Assembly: GCA_964369665.1 (NCBI GenBank)
Contig: CAYJFS010000001.1
Location: 310,001 to 374,000, forward strand
Direction of reading: 5' to 3'
DNA length: 64,000 bases
From: Bilophila sp964369665
GTDB lineage: Bacteria; Desulfobacterota; Desulfovibrionia; Desulfovibrionales; Desulfovibrionaceae
The notes beneath the pieces are model-generated. The model was given only the letters and a program-made list of their open reading frames with translations, did not search any database and was not told where the DNA came from. The position numbers and the translations under genes were made by a program. This document shows positions 24,380 to 33,455 of the stretch, piece after piece; the first letter of the stretch is position 1, and each line of letters begins with the position of its first letter.

Positions 24380-26794
24380 TTAAAACATCTGTCTAAGTAT
24401 ATCCTCACCTCTTTCAATATCATCTAATATTTTGTCTTCACTATGAAAACGATCTGGAACCGTACCTAAATAAAAAGGGAGGACAATGTCATTTAAGGTT
24501 TCTGAATTAGCTAAATAGCCTGTACTTGTATCTATGTTGGCAAATTCAATTCCACTAGGAACATGAAAATCTTCTTCTGGATACATTGTTAATATTTTTT
24601 TTGAATAATCAACGAATATAGGTAAAGCAGCTCCTGCACCTGTACCTTCTTTTCCAAGAGTCTGAGGTTGATCATTACCAATGTATACACATGTAGCAAG
24701 ATTTGGGGTAAAACCAATAAACCAAGCATCTTGCTCACCATTTGTTGTGCCTGTTTTTCCTGCAAGATATCGTTGTTCTAAAACTTTTGCACGCCTTCCT
24801 GTTCCTGATTTAACTACATCTTTAAGTAATGATGCCATAATAAAGGCATTTTGTGGTGAAATAGCTTGGCAGTATTCTATTTCATTCTTATAAATTGTCG
24901 CACCCCAATAATCATCAATAGATGTAATAAACCTTGGTGTGATAAGCTTCCCAGAGTTAGCAAAAGCTGTATAAGCCTTAATAAGACTTAAAGGTGTTAC
25001 TTCTACGGAACCAAGGCTGATGGAAAAAACTTCAGGGATTTCTTTTCCTAAATCAAGATCTTTAGCACGGTCTATAACCACAGGAATACCTATATTTTGA
25101 GCGATTCTTACTGTACATAGATTTCTTGAAAGTGCAAGAGCAGTACGGAAAATCATAGGTCCTTTAAAATTTTTTTCATAATTCCCAGGACGCCACATAT
25201 CTCCACTTTCCATAAATTCCACTACAGGTGCATCTAAAACTATTGTTGCAGGGGTATATCCATGATCAAGAGCTGCAGAATACACAATAGGTTTAAAAGC
25301 AGAGCCTGGCTGGCGCACAGCTTGTGTAACTCTATTAAACTGACTTTTATAAAAATCATAACCACCAATCATGGCTATAACATCACCAGTTTTGGTTTCC
25401 ATGGAAATAATAGCGCCTTGTATTTGTGGAACCTGCTGAAGTACAAGAGGAATGGGTTTAGATGGAACAACATTTTTAACATTATAAGGAGTTTTTCCGT
25501 CTGCTTCAAAAGCAGAAACCCAAACAATATCACCAGTAACTAATACATTACGGGCATCTTTTATAGCTGGAACCTGATATGAGCAAACTTCAGAATTAGG
25601 AATTCTAGCCCAATGCATTCTTTTTACATCAATGAAACCTTTATACATACCAAGTAAAACATCAGCACCTTCTGGGTATACTTTTGTAACAACAGCTTTA
25701 GTCCAAGCACCATTATTAAGTCTTTCAGGTATAAAATCAAAAGAATCAATGACTTCTTGTAGCTGCGATATATCAATATGTGCATAGCTTCCTTGCCATC
25801 CCTGAAGTTTACTAAAACGTTCTATACCATGCCTTAAAGCATTGTATGCAACTAACTGTGCTTTAGGATCCATAGCAGTATGAATAGTTAACCCTAACTC
25901 ATATACAGCATCTTCGCCATATAGAGGTAATACAATACCTTTTTCTTTTAATGTATCTTTATTCAAAAAAGCAATGAGCTGTCTTCTAACTTCCTCTAAA
26001 TACCAAGCAGATTCAGGACCTAAAGATTCTTTCATAGATGAATAATACAATGGTTCCTGAAGAGAAACTTCATACTCTGCTTCAGTAATCCAACCAACTT
26101 CATAAAGTCTCCGCAAAACATATTGTTGTCTATTCTTAGCAGCAACAGGATCTTTGTATGGATTATAGCGTGAAGGAGCCTGTGGAAGCCCTGCAATAAG
26201 TGCAGCTTCAGCTAAAGTTAATTCTTTAGCATGCTTAGCAAAATATGTTCTTGCTGCAGCCTCAACACCATAGGCATGAGCACCTAAAAATGTCTGGTTT
26301 AAATAAATAGTAAGGATCTCATCTTTAGAAAGGTATTTTTCTAAGCGATAGGCAAGAATTGCCTCTTTAATCTTACGTTCATAGCTTCGTTCTGGTGTTA
26401 ACAAAAGACGTTTAATAACCTGCTGAGTAATAGTACTACCACCCTGACGTGTTGTACCAGATTGTATATTAATCAAAAAAGCTCGGACTATAGCTACAGG
26501 GTTAACACCTTCATGTTCATAAAACTCAGCATCCTCTGCAGCAAGGAAAGCTTTAGGTAAATACTCTGACATTTCAGACAAAGGAATTAAAAAACGCTTT
26601 TCCCTATAAAAATGTCCTAAAACACTTCCATCACGTGCAAGTACTGTTGTTGCTAATAAAGGTCTATAGTCATTAAGTTTTGTTATATTAGGTAAATCTC
26701 TACTAGCCCAAAAATAGAGCCCTATCACACCTAAAAAAAAGAGAAAAACACAAGTAATAAAAAAAGTACCTACTATCAATAAAAAGCGTTTCAT
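24380..26794 (-). CDS. mrcA: Penicillin-binding protein 1A, bifunctional transglycosylase/transpeptidase
   Basis: 804 residues, one N-terminal membrane anchor (residues 5-28), then a GT51 transglycosylase domain with the catalytic-Glu motif EDAEFYEHEGV near 89 and GGSTITQQVIKRLLL near 117-131. The transpeptidase domain has SxxK in PGSAFKP near 497, SRN near 555 and KTGTTNGEQDAWF near 690. An OB-like insert lies between the domains, as in PBP1A. It polymerises and cross-links peptidoglycan in the periplasm. It lies between flgE and degP on the same strand, with about 190 bases each side, so it probably has its own promoter. Confidence 0.95.
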   Translation of the reverse strand: MKRFLLIVGTFFITCVFLFFLGVIGLYFWASRDLPNITKLNDYRPLLATTVLARDGSVLGHFYREKRFLIPLSEMSEYLPKAFLAAEDAEFYEHEGVNPVAIVRAFLINIQSGTTRQGGSTITQQVIKRLLLTPERSYERKIKEAILAYRLEKYLSKDEILTIYLNQTFLGAHAYGVEAAARTYFAKHAKELTLAEAALIAGLPQAPSRYNPYKDPVAAKNRQQYVLRRLYEVGWITEAEYEVSLQEPLYYSSMKESLGPESAWYLEEVRRQLIAFLNKDTLKEKGIVLPLYGEDAVYELGLTIHTAMDPKAQLVAYNALRHGIERFSKLQGWQGSYAHIDISQLQEVIDSFDFIPERLNNGAWTKAVVTKVYPEGADVLLGMYKGFIDVKRMHWARIPNSEVCSYQVPAIKDARNVLVTGDIVWVSAFEADGKTPYNVKNVVPSKPIPLVLQQVPQIQGAIISMETKTGDVIAMIGGYDFYKSQFNRVTQAVRQPGSAFKPIVYSAALDHGYTPATIVLDAPVVEFMESGDMWRPGNYEKNFKGPMIFRTALALSRNLCTVRIAQNIGIPVVIDRAKDLDLGKEIPEVFSISLGSVEVTPLSLIKAYTAFANSGKLITPRFITSIDDYWGATIYKNEIEYCQAISPQNAFIMASLLKDVVKSGTGRRAKVLEQRYLAGKTGTTNGEQDAWFIGFTPNLATCVYIGNDQPQTLGKEGTGAGAALPIFVDYSKKILTMYPEEDFHVPSGIEFANIDTSTGYLANSETLNDIVLPFYLGTVPDRFHSEDKILDDIERGEDILRQMF

Positions 26795-26988
26795 CTAAAA
26801 GCTGATAACCTCTTTTACCTTTAAGGTAAATATGATGTACTAAAAATACATAATATTTATTAATAATAACAAACAATATATTCAATAAATACAAATCATT
26901 AAAACAATGTTTTTTGATAGACTTAATCATAAATACAATATCTAACCTAATATCTATCAAAAATAAACTTTATTACTTGATTTATACA

Positions 26989-28506
26989 CTAGGTACGCTT
27001 AAGTTCAAGTGCCTTTTGTAACATTGTATCTGCAACTGTCACTGATTTACTATTCATCTGAAATCCACGTTGTAATATTATCATATTAACCATTTCTCGA
27101 CTCATGTCTACATTTGATGATTCCAACTGATTTGCAATAACACTCCCAAGATTTGATGTACCTGGAATACCAAATTCAACATCTCCAGAGTCAAGTGTTG
27201 CAGAATAATGATTACTACCCTCCCTTCTTAATCCATCCTCACTTGTAAACCGTGCTAATGGAACCTGGTAAAGGTCAATAGTCTCACTATTACTATAACG
27301 TCCTTGTAGTACCCCCTCTGGATTAACTGTAATATCCATAAGATCACCCTGAGGATATCCATCTTGAGCATAACTTCTTGTAGAAGAAGAACCTTTCCTT
27401 GCAGTTGAGTTAGAAGAACTTTTTTCTGTTGGCATCATTGAAGGTAACTTACTAGAATCATTACCTACAGCAGCTGCTGACTGAGGAGCATTACCCCATG
27501 TGCTTTGTCCTGTTTTAATACCAAAGTCGATTGTTAATGGTTGATTACCACTTGTCCCAATAAAATTTGCATTAAACTGAGGCAAACCATTAACTATTGG
27601 TGCTGGTGTCCAAGCATTTAAATCCTTTGTAGCTGCCCCTGTAGGCGTAAAAGCTGTCATGTCCATAAGCTCACCTGTACGTGAAAATGACATAGTTCCA
27701 GACATTAATAAACCTGCTGCTGCAGTGCCTGCTGCTGCACTACCATCTTCATATGGTGGCATTGCAATAACATATTCAAATACCTGCATGCCAGGTGAAC
27801 TTGAGGGTGCCCCATCAAAATATACTGTTAAATCATGTGATTGCCCAGATTCATCATAGACTCTAAGTGGCTGAGAATAAGAGTAACCACTTGTTTGTAT
27901 AGGAGGTGTTGCTGTACCATTCCAGCTTTCAAGCATTCCAAAATAAGGATTTACTTCACTTTGTGATTTATCTGTGTTATCGCCTAAATTCACAACAGCA
28001 TTTAAAGCTGTGCTTGTCTTTGATGGTGACTTAGCTACTGCAGGATCTGTAAAATCTATCCTTATTGCTTCTAGGTTTTGTTCATTTACTTGGGCATCGT
28101 TAGGCAACTTCATACCCATAAGAGAAAAACCACTAGGATCTTTCAAATAACCTTCTGCATCAAAACGAAAGTTACCTGCACGGGTATAGTGTGTTTTATC
28201 CCCAGATGTTACTTGAAAGAAACCTTTTCCTCCAATAGCAAGGTCTGTAATAGCATTACCTGGTTCAAAAGCTCCTTGAGTGTGTATTGTACGAACACTC
28301 CCAAGTTGGACACCTGTGCCCACCTGGTTAGGACCTTGGCCTATAGCTGAACCTGCAGCTAAATTCTGGCTTATCAAGTCCTGAAATACAACAGACTGCT
28401 GCTTATAGCCAACTGTATTTACATTAGCAATATTATTAGAAACAGCATTTAACCCTTGCCCATGGGTTTTCATACCTGTTGCACCACTATATAAGCTACC
28501 CATCAT
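26989..28506 (-). CDS. flgE: Flagellar hook protein FlgE
   Basis: 505 residues. N-terminal rod-type segment LYSGATGMKTHGQGLNAVSNNIANVNTVGYK and C-terminal segment ESSNVDMSREMVNMIILQRGFQMNSK form the coiled-coil core shared by hook/rod proteins (only short parts needed: NNIANVNTVGYK near 26, NMIILQRGFQMN near 474). The large variable middle, about 150-410, matches the exposed hook domains and explains the length versus rod proteins. Exported by the flagellar type III system. No other flagellar gene is adjacent; flgD, usually next to it, is absent. AGGAG precedes the first ATG by nine bases, and a sigma-54 promoter lies at 28563-28582. Confidence 0.93.
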   Translation of the reverse strand: MMGSLYSGATGMKTHGQGLNAVSNNIANVNTVGYKQQSVVFQDLISQNLAAGSAIGQGPNQVGTGVQLGSVRTIHTQGAFEPGNAITDLAIGGKGFFQVTSGDKTHYTRAGNFRFDAEGYLKDPSGFSLMGMKLPNDAQVNEQNLEAIRIDFTDPAVAKSPSKTSTALNAVVNLGDNTDKSQSEVNPYFGMLESWNGTATPPIQTSGYSYSQPLRVYDESGQSHDLTVYFDGAPSSSPGMQVFEYVIAMPPYEDGSAAAGTAAAGLLMSGTMSFSRTGELMDMTAFTPTGAATKDLNAWTPAPIVNGLPQFNANFIGTSGNQPLTIDFGIKTGQSTWGNAPQSAAAVGNDSSKLPSMMPTEKSSSNSTARKGSSSTRSYAQDGYPQGDLMDITVNPEGVLQGRYSNSETIDLYQVPLARFTSEDGLRREGSNHYSATLDSGDVEFGIPGTSNLGSVIANQLESSNVDMSREMVNMIILQRGFQMNSKSVTVADTMLQKALELKRT

Positions 28507-28562
28507 AATAAATGACTCCTGCTAAGTAATTCATACGGCAAATTTTACCATATGCACTTTAA

Positions 28563-28582
28563 TAAAGCAGGAGATATGCCAA
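28563..28582 (-). promoter_or_regulatory. Sigma-54 (RpoN) promoter of flgE
   Basis: On the minus strand the sequence reads TTGGCATATCTCCTGCTTT. The GG and GC elements are separated by exactly ten bases, as required for -24/-12 promoters, and it matches the consensus TTGGCAC-N5-TTGCTTT in all but two element positions. Predicted transcription start is near 28556, giving a leader of about 50 bases before flgE. Confidence 0.82.
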
Positions 28583-28965
28583 CTACAATAAAATCTTTTA
28601 TTCTTAACAGGTTAAATCATTCTTTGCACATACCTATAGCTATCAAAAAACTATTATCTAAAAAAATATAAGCTTTATCAATATGTTACTTGCTATAATA
28701 GGCATATAAACCATTATTAGTTACTAATAAAAAATTTTTATTCACACATTCTTTCTTTTAACTATCCAATATTAATTAAAGTTATACATTAACTATATAA
28801 AAATTAAAGTAAAACTTTAAAAAATAATTTTTATTTAAAATATACTATTATCAACAATAAATGTATCCAAACTTCATAGTATTTATCCATATATTCAAAA
28901 AAAATAATCCTCCATTAAATTTTGCTTTTAAAAACTCATATTTTACAGTATGATCCATAAAAAAC

Positions 28966-28991
28966 AAAAATAAGCCATTTGGCTTATTTTT
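28966..28991. terminator. Terminator-like hairpin upstream of purC
   Basis: An 11-bp stem (AAAAATAAGCC at 28966-28976 with GGCTTATTTTT at 28981-28991) around a four-base loop, with T-rich flanks in both directions. No annotated gene runs into it from either side, so it may end an unseen small RNA or act as an attenuator in a purC leader. Confidence 0.55.
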
Positions 28992-29070
28992 ATATACATA
29001 AACCTAAAAACAACCTCTTTCTACATTCTAAATAATAAAAAATTATACTATTTCTTTCAATGAGGTAAAA

Positions 29071-29967
29071 ATGTACATTGTTACAGAAACAAATATAAAA
29101 GAATTTCCTTTGTATAGCCGTGGAAAAGTTCGTGATATATATAAAATTGATGAAGAAAGACTTCTTATCATAACAACAGATCGCATGTCTGCTTTTGATA
29201 TTATTATACCAGAACCTATTCCTTATAAAGGGGTTGTTCTTAATCAGATGACGCTTTTCTGGATGAGAAAGCTCCAATCAATAATTCCAAATCATATCAT
29301 TACTGACGATATACAGTCATTTCCTGAACCATTAAAACACTACAAAGATATCTTAGATGGACGATCAGTCTTAGTAAAAAAAGCTACCCCACTTCCTGTT
29401 GAATGTATTGTCAGATCTTATATTTCTGGTTCTGGATGGAAAGACTATTTAGCTAGTGGAGAAATTTGTGGACATAAACTTCAAAAAGGCCTTCAAGAGT
29501 CTGCTAAACTTCAAGAACCTATATTCACACCATCAACAAAAGCTGATGTTGGGGCACATGATGAAAACATCTCAAATGAAAAAGTCCAAGAACTTATAGG
29601 AACAGCATTAGCAAAAAAAATAGCCTCTCTTTCAATACAACTATTTAATGAAGGATCAGCATGGGCTGAACAACATGGCCTTATTATTGCTGATACAAAA
29701 TTCGAACTTGGAACTATAAACGGAGAATTATTACTAATTGATGAAGTCTTTACACCAGACTCTTCACGCTTCTGGTCAGCTACTAACTATATCCCTGGGA
29801 AAAGCCAACCAAGCTTTGATAAACAATATTTAAGAGATTGGTTTTCAAGTCAAAATTGGGATAAAAAATCATCTCCGCCAGCATTACCTAAAGATGTCAT
29901 TGAACAAACATCTAAAAAATACAGGGATGCCTACACCATTTTGACAGGTAAAAATATTCCTATATAA
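29071..29967 (+). CDS. purC: Phosphoribosylaminoimidazole-succinocarboxamide synthase (SAICAR synthetase)
   Basis: Joins CAIR and aspartate with ATP in purine synthesis. 298 residues, the longer form that resembles yeast ADE1 rather than the 237-residue E. coli type. Signatures: YSRGKVRDIYKID near 15, LLIITTDRMSAFDIIIPEPI near 31-50, VECIVRSYISGSGWKDY near 108-124, and LIIADTKFELG near 204-214. GAGGT precedes the ATG. A 16-base palindrome overlaps its stop codon (29967-29982). fabI follows 46 bases later. Confidence 0.96.
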   Translation: MYIVTETNIKEFPLYSRGKVRDIYKIDEERLLIITTDRMSAFDIIIPEPIPYKGVVLNQMTLFWMRKLQSIIPNHIITDDIQSFPEPLKHYKDILDGRSVLVKKATPLPVECIVRSYISGSGWKDYLASGEICGHKLQKGLQESAKLQEPIFTPSTKADVGAHDENISNEKVQELIGTALAKKIASLSIQLFNEGSAWAEQHGLIIADTKFELGTINGELLLIDEVFTPDSSRFWSATNYIPGKSQPSFDKQYLRDWFSSQNWDKKSSPPALPKDVIEQTSKKYRDAYTILTGKNIPI

Positions 29968-30013
29968 TTTTCAGCTGAAAATACTATTTCTATTATTTAT
30001 TGAAGAGGTTATA

Positions 30014-30778
30014 ATGCTTTTAAAGGATAAAAAATGTCTTATTTTTGGAATAGCAAACAATAAAAGTATTGCTTATGGAGTAGCTTCATTATTTAAAAGT
30101 CAAGGTGCTCGATTAGCATTCAACTATGTCAATGAACCTATCCAAAAACGTGTAGTACCTATTTCAGAGGAGCTTAATGGTGACTTCACCTTTCAATGTA
30201 ATGTTGAGAGTGATGAAGAAATTGAACAAGCAGTTGAAATGGTAAAAAAAGAATGGGGTAGTGTTGATATTATTATTCACTCTGTGGCATTTGCGAATAG
30301 AGAAGATCTAACAAAACGCTTTATTGAAACATCACGAAATGGTTTTAAAACTGCATTAGACATCTCTACATACTCTCTCATAGCATTGTGTCATGCTTTT
30401 GAAAATTTGCTTACAGAAGGCTCTTCTATTCTCACAATGACTTACTATGGTTCACAAAAAGTTATTCCCAACTATAATGTTATGGGTGTTGCTAAAGCTG
30501 CACTTGAATCATCAATACGATATCTCTCTGTAGACTTGGGTCATAAAAATATTCGTATTAATGCCATTAGTGCTGGACCAATTAAAACTCTAGCAGCATC
30601 AGGTATTTCTGATTTTAAAAAAATCTTCAATCACATTGAAGAACATTCACCTCTTAGACGTAATGTAACCATTGAAGACGTAGGCAAATCAGCTGTCTTT
30701 CTTTCTTCGGACCTTGCATCAGCTATTACAGGAGAAATACTTTTTGTAGACTGTGGTTATAATAATTTAGGTATTTAG
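30014..30778 (+). CDS. fabI: Enoyl-[acyl-carrier-protein] reductase (NADH)
   Basis: Last reduction of the type II fatty-acid elongation cycle. A short-chain dehydrogenase of 254 residues: nucleotide-binding start FGIANNKSIAYGVA near 12, and the FabI-type active site Y-x6-K in YNVMGVAK near 155-163, preceded by SILTMTYYGSQKV. INAISAGPIKTLAASGI near 190 is also diagnostic of FabI, the triclosan and isoniazid target family. GAGG is the ribosome binding site. Confidence 0.95.
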   Translation: MLLKDKKCLIFGIANNKSIAYGVASLFKSQGARLAFNYVNEPIQKRVVPISEELNGDFTFQCNVESDEEIEQAVEMVKKEWGSVDIIIHSVAFANREDLTKRFIETSRNGFKTALDISTYSLIALCHAFENLLTEGSSILTMTYYGSQKVIPNYNVMGVAKAALESSIRYLSVDLGHKNIRINAISAGPIKTLAASGISDFKKIFNHIEEHSPLRRNVTIEDVGKSAVFLSSDLASAITGEILFVDCGYNNLGI

Positions 30779-30923
30779 TTTATTTCAAAAAGTGCAACTT
30801 TTAACCAAAAAAACTAAAAAATTATCACTTTCAAATACCACTAAATACAAGCAATGAACTACAGCTTTACATTTTATTTAGTATTTATAAATATATATTA
30901 TAACAAAGCCAAAGGAGTATTAC

Positions 30924-32231
30924 ATGGCTTTGACAATAAAAGATAAAGCACTGCTCTATCATAGTCATTCTCACCAAGGAAAACTTGAAGTTTTTCCTGT
31001 TAAACCTTGTAAAACCCAAGAAGATCTTTCGTTAGCTTATAGCCCTGGAGTTGCTGAAGCATGTTTGGCTATTGTAGAAAATAAAGAAAACGCTTTTTTA
31101 TATACAAATAAAGGAAACCTTGTAGGTGTTATATCTAATGGGACAGCAGTTTTAGGGCTTGGAAACATTGGTCCAGAAGCTGCAAAACCTGTTATGGAAG
31201 GTAAAGGTCTTTTGTTCAAAATGTTTGCTGATATTGACTGTTATGATATTAATATCAAAACAAAAACACCTGAAGAAACATGTACAGTTGTTAAATCATT
31301 AGAGCCAACTTTTGGGGCTATTAACCTTGAGGATATTAAGGCACCAGAATGCTTTATAATTGAAGAGCAATTAAAAAAAGATATGAACATTCCAGTGTTT
31401 CATGATGATCAACATGGAACAGCTATTGTTTCAGCTGCAGCACTTATTAATGCATTAGATCTTACTGGAAAAAAAATTGAAAATATTCGAGTAGTTATTT
31501 CTGGTGCAGGCTCTGCTGCTATTGGCTGTGGAAGATTATTTAAAACTCTTGGTGTTACTCCTGAACATATTGCAATGTTTGATTCTTGTGGACACATCAA
31601 CTATAGCCGTACGGATCTTAATAAAGAAAAAAAAGAATTCTCTACACAAAAAATGTATACATCTCTTACTGAAGCCATGAATGGAGCTGACTTTCTTCTT
31701 GGCTGTTCAGTTGCAGATGCTGTTACTCAAAACATGGTCAAATCAATGGCAAAAAAACCTATTATCTTTGCATGTGCAAACCCTACACCAGAAATTAGTT
31801 ACACAGATGTAAAAGATATATGTCCTGAAGCTATTGTGGCAACAGGTCGATCAGATTTCCCAAACCAAGTTAATAATGTCTTAGCATTTCCTTTTATTTT
31901 CCGTGGTGCTCTTGATGTTCAAGCAACAACTATTACTGAAGAGATGAAGATTGCAGCAGCTTATTCTATTGCACAACTTGCTAGAGAACCTGTTCCTGAT
32001 TATGTCTGTAAAGCATTTGGTGTCAAAAGCCTTTCATATGGCATAGACTATATTATTCCAAAAATATTCGATATGCGCCTTATGGAGTATGTTTCTACTG
32101 CTGTAGCCAGAAGTGCTATAGACTGTGGAGTAGCAAGAAAAAAAATCAACTTAGAAAACTATAAAAGAACACTTAATGAACGACTACTAGCCTGTCATAA
32201 ACGACAAGAAATGTTGGTCAAATCTTATTAA
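30924..32231 (+). CDS. maeB: NAD(P)-dependent malic enzyme (short form)
   Basis: Oxidative decarboxylation of malate to pyruvate, supplying NAD(P)H. 435 residues, corresponding to the catalytic part only; the phosphotransacetylase-like half of long MaeB proteins is absent. Motifs: SLAYSPGVAEACLAI near 33-47, catalytic/metal region VFHDDQHGTAIV near 160, the nucleotide-binding GAGSAAIGCGRL near 192, and ATGRSDFPNQVNN near 305. AAAGGAG precedes the ATG. The leader from 30779 contains no strong hairpin. Confidence 0.95.
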   Translation: MALTIKDKALLYHSHSHQGKLEVFPVKPCKTQEDLSLAYSPGVAEACLAIVENKENAFLYTNKGNLVGVISNGTAVLGLGNIGPEAAKPVMEGKGLLFKMFADIDCYDINIKTKTPEETCTVVKSLEPTFGAINLEDIKAPECFIIEEQLKKDMNIPVFHDDQHGTAIVSAAALINALDLTGKKIENIRVVISGAGSAAIGCGRLFKTLGVTPEHIAMFDSCGHINYSRTDLNKEKKEFSTQKMYTSLTEAMNGADFLLGCSVADAVTQNMVKSMAKKPIIFACANPTPEISYTDVKDICPEAIVATGRSDFPNQVNNVLAFPFIFRGALDVQATTITEEMKIAAAYSIAQLAREPVPDYVCKAFGVKSLSYGIDYIIPKIFDMRLMEYVSTAVARSAIDCGVARKKINLENYKRTLNERLLACHKRQEMLVKSY

Positions 32232-32261
32232 GCTATCCATACATCACCTGTGTTAATTGCA

Positions 32262-32320
32262 TTAAATAAACATTCAGAACCTAGTATAATATTGACATAT
32301 ACTAGAAAGAAACTTAAAAA
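32262..32320 (+). promoter_or_regulatory. Probable sigma-70 promoter(s) of the rpsF-rpsR-rplI-dnaB operon
   Basis: TTGACA at 32292-32297 is followed after 17 bases by TAAAAA (32315-32320), a four-of-six -10. A perfect TATAAT at 32285-32290 just upstream has a weak -35 (TTAAAT, 32262-32267) at 17 bases. Both point towards rpsF, whose start is at 32372. Confidence 0.55.
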
Positions 32321-32371
32321 TATTTTTTACCTTGCTCACAAATTGTGGGTTATATCCAAAAGGAACACTAT

Positions 32372-32674
32372 ATGAGAACATTTGAAACACTACTTCTCTT
32401 CTCTCTAGAATTTTCATCTGAAGATCGAGAAAGTTTACTAAGCACACTTACTTCTACTATTAAAAATGTAGATGGTTCTGCTACATTAGATCACTGGGGC
32501 ATGCGTGAACTTGCTTACCATGTTCAAAAACAAACTCGTGGTTACTACGTCCGTCTTGAATACACAGCTCCTGGGAGTATAGTAGAAGAATTAGAACGTA
32601 TTATACGTATTAACAGTGGTGTTCTTAAGTTTATTACTGTTAAACTTAAGAATCCTATTAAGGAGGTTGCTTAA
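32372..32674 (+). CDS. rpsF: 30S ribosomal protein S6
   Basis: 100 residues beginning MRTFETLLLFS. TLDHWGMRELAYHVQKQTRGYYVRLEY near 40-66 is the S6 core with the RNA/S18-binding face (short key part: WGMRELAY). The open frame continues upstream to a GTG at 32345, but AAGGAA lies right before the ATG at 32372, and S6 proteins normally begin here. First gene of a classical S6-S18-L9-DnaB operon; rpsR starts two bases after its stop. Confidence 0.96.
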   Translation: MRTFETLLLFSLEFSSEDRESLLSTLTSTIKNVDGSATLDHWGMRELAYHVQKQTRGYYVRLEYTAPGSIVEELERIIRINSGVLKFITVKLKNPIKEVA

Positions 32675-32676
32675 TA

Positions 32677-32940
32677 ATGTCATTTAAAAAAAAATTTGCT
32701 CCTCGAAAAAAATTTTGTCGCTTCTGTTCAGATGCTAAAACACCTCTAAATTATAAGCATACTGATATCCTAAAAGATTATATTACTGAACGTGGTAAAA
32801 TCATTGCACGTCGTATTACAGGAACATGTGCATCACATCAACGCTTACTTTCCATAGAAGTTAAACGTGCAAGACAAATGGCTTTATTGTTTTATACGGC
32901 TAACCATTCCACTGAAGTAAAACGTAAAAGCACCCTTTAG
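32677..32940 (+). CDS. rpsR: 30S ribosomal protein S18
   Basis: 87 residues, strongly basic. The N-terminal segment KKKFAPRKKFCRFC retains a CRFC cysteine pair that could contribute to a zinc site in cysteine-containing S18 proteins, followed by the core ITERGKIIARRITGTCASHQR near 36-56. It binds next to S6 on the 30S platform. The ribosome binding site GGAGG lies at the end of rpsF, and rplI follows after 11 bases. Confidence 0.96.
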   Translation: MSFKKKFAPRKKFCRFCSDAKTPLNYKHTDILKDYITERGKIIARRITGTCASHQRLLSIEVKRARQMALLFYTANHSTEVKRKSTL

Positions 32941-32951
32941 GATTTTAAATT

Positions 32952-33455
32952 ATGAAAGTTGTATTACGATCTGATATAGAAAATTTAGGAAAACTTGGAG
33001 ATATTGTAACTATAAAACCAGGTTATGGACGTAATTATTTGTTACCTCAAGGTCTTGCTATGTCTGCAACACCAAGTAACTTAAAAAAGTTTGAGTTAGA
33101 GCATAAAAAACTCCAAGCACATATGGATGCTATTCGTGCTACTGCTGATGCATTATCTAAACGTATATCTGGAATTATTATGACCATACCCATGCATGTA
33201 GGTGATAATGACAAACTTTATGGATCTGTTACAACGGCCATGATAGCACAAAACCTTTTTGAACAAGGCATAGAAATTGATCGTCGACGTATACTCCTTG
33301 AATCAAATATACGAACACTTGGCGAACATCGTGTTAGAATAAGATTACATGCAGACATTATTACAGAATTTATTATTAACGTTATTTCTGATGAAAAGTT
33401 AAACGATGTCGACCTCACTACAACAGACAAAGCAGAAGAAATCTCTCCAGCATAA
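32952..33455 (+). CDS. rplI: 50S ribosomal protein L9
   Basis: 167 residues. Begins MKVVLRSDIENLGKLGDIVTIKPGYGRNYL, the canonical L9 N-terminal domain (key part GDIVTIKPGYGRNYL near 17-31), then a long helix linker and the C-terminal RNA-binding domain with LYGSVTTAMIAQNL near 90. A polar tail of some 20 residues (LNDVDLTTTDKAEEISPA) extends beyond the domain. The last 50 bases overlap the start of the dnaB open frame in another reading frame. Confidence 0.96.
   Translation: MKVVLRSDIENLGKLGDIVTIKPGYGRNYLLPQGLAMSATPSNLKKFELEHKKLQAHMDAIRATADALSKRISGIIMTIPMHVGDNDKLYGSVTTAMIAQNLFEQGIEIDRRRILLESNIRTLGEHRVRIRLHADIITEFIINVISDEKLNDVDLTTTDKAEEISPA

Larger units (their letters stand above)
28507..29070. 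other. Divergent gap between flgE and purC
   Basis: 564 bases with no supported gene. It includes the flgE sigma-54 promoter at the left end, a short A+T-rich inverted repeat (TTAAAGT/ACTTTAA, 28804-28820), and a terminator-like hairpin at 28966-28991. A perfect TATAAT is at 28694-28699 on the plus strand without a good -35. A small RNA gene ending at the hairpin is possible but not shown. Confidence 0.55.

Noticed and set aside
26703..26960. Minus-strand open frame of 85 codons upstream of PBP1A
   Set aside because: It lies mostly in an A+T-rich spacer, runs into the PBP1A start in another frame, has no ribosome binding site and reads as low-complexity hydrophobic sequence.
28990..29277. 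Minus-strand open frame opposite the purC start
   Set aside because: It is antisense to purC, strongly A+T biased, with no ribosome binding site or domain.
29941..29946. TTGACA hexamer at the end of purC as a fabI promoter
   Set aside because: It lies in coding sequence and no acceptable -10 follows at 16-18 bases; fabI is close enough to purC to be co-transcribed.
29967..29982. 16-base palindrome at the purC stop as terminator
   Set aside because: ATTTTCAGCTGAAAAT has no loop beyond four bases of the palindrome itself and no T-run; it is short and A+T rich, so chance occurrence is plausible.
30787..30802. AAAAGT/ACTTTT hairpin behind fabI as terminator
   Set aside because: The stem is only six A+T-rich pairs with a three-base loop and no following T-run on the plus strand.
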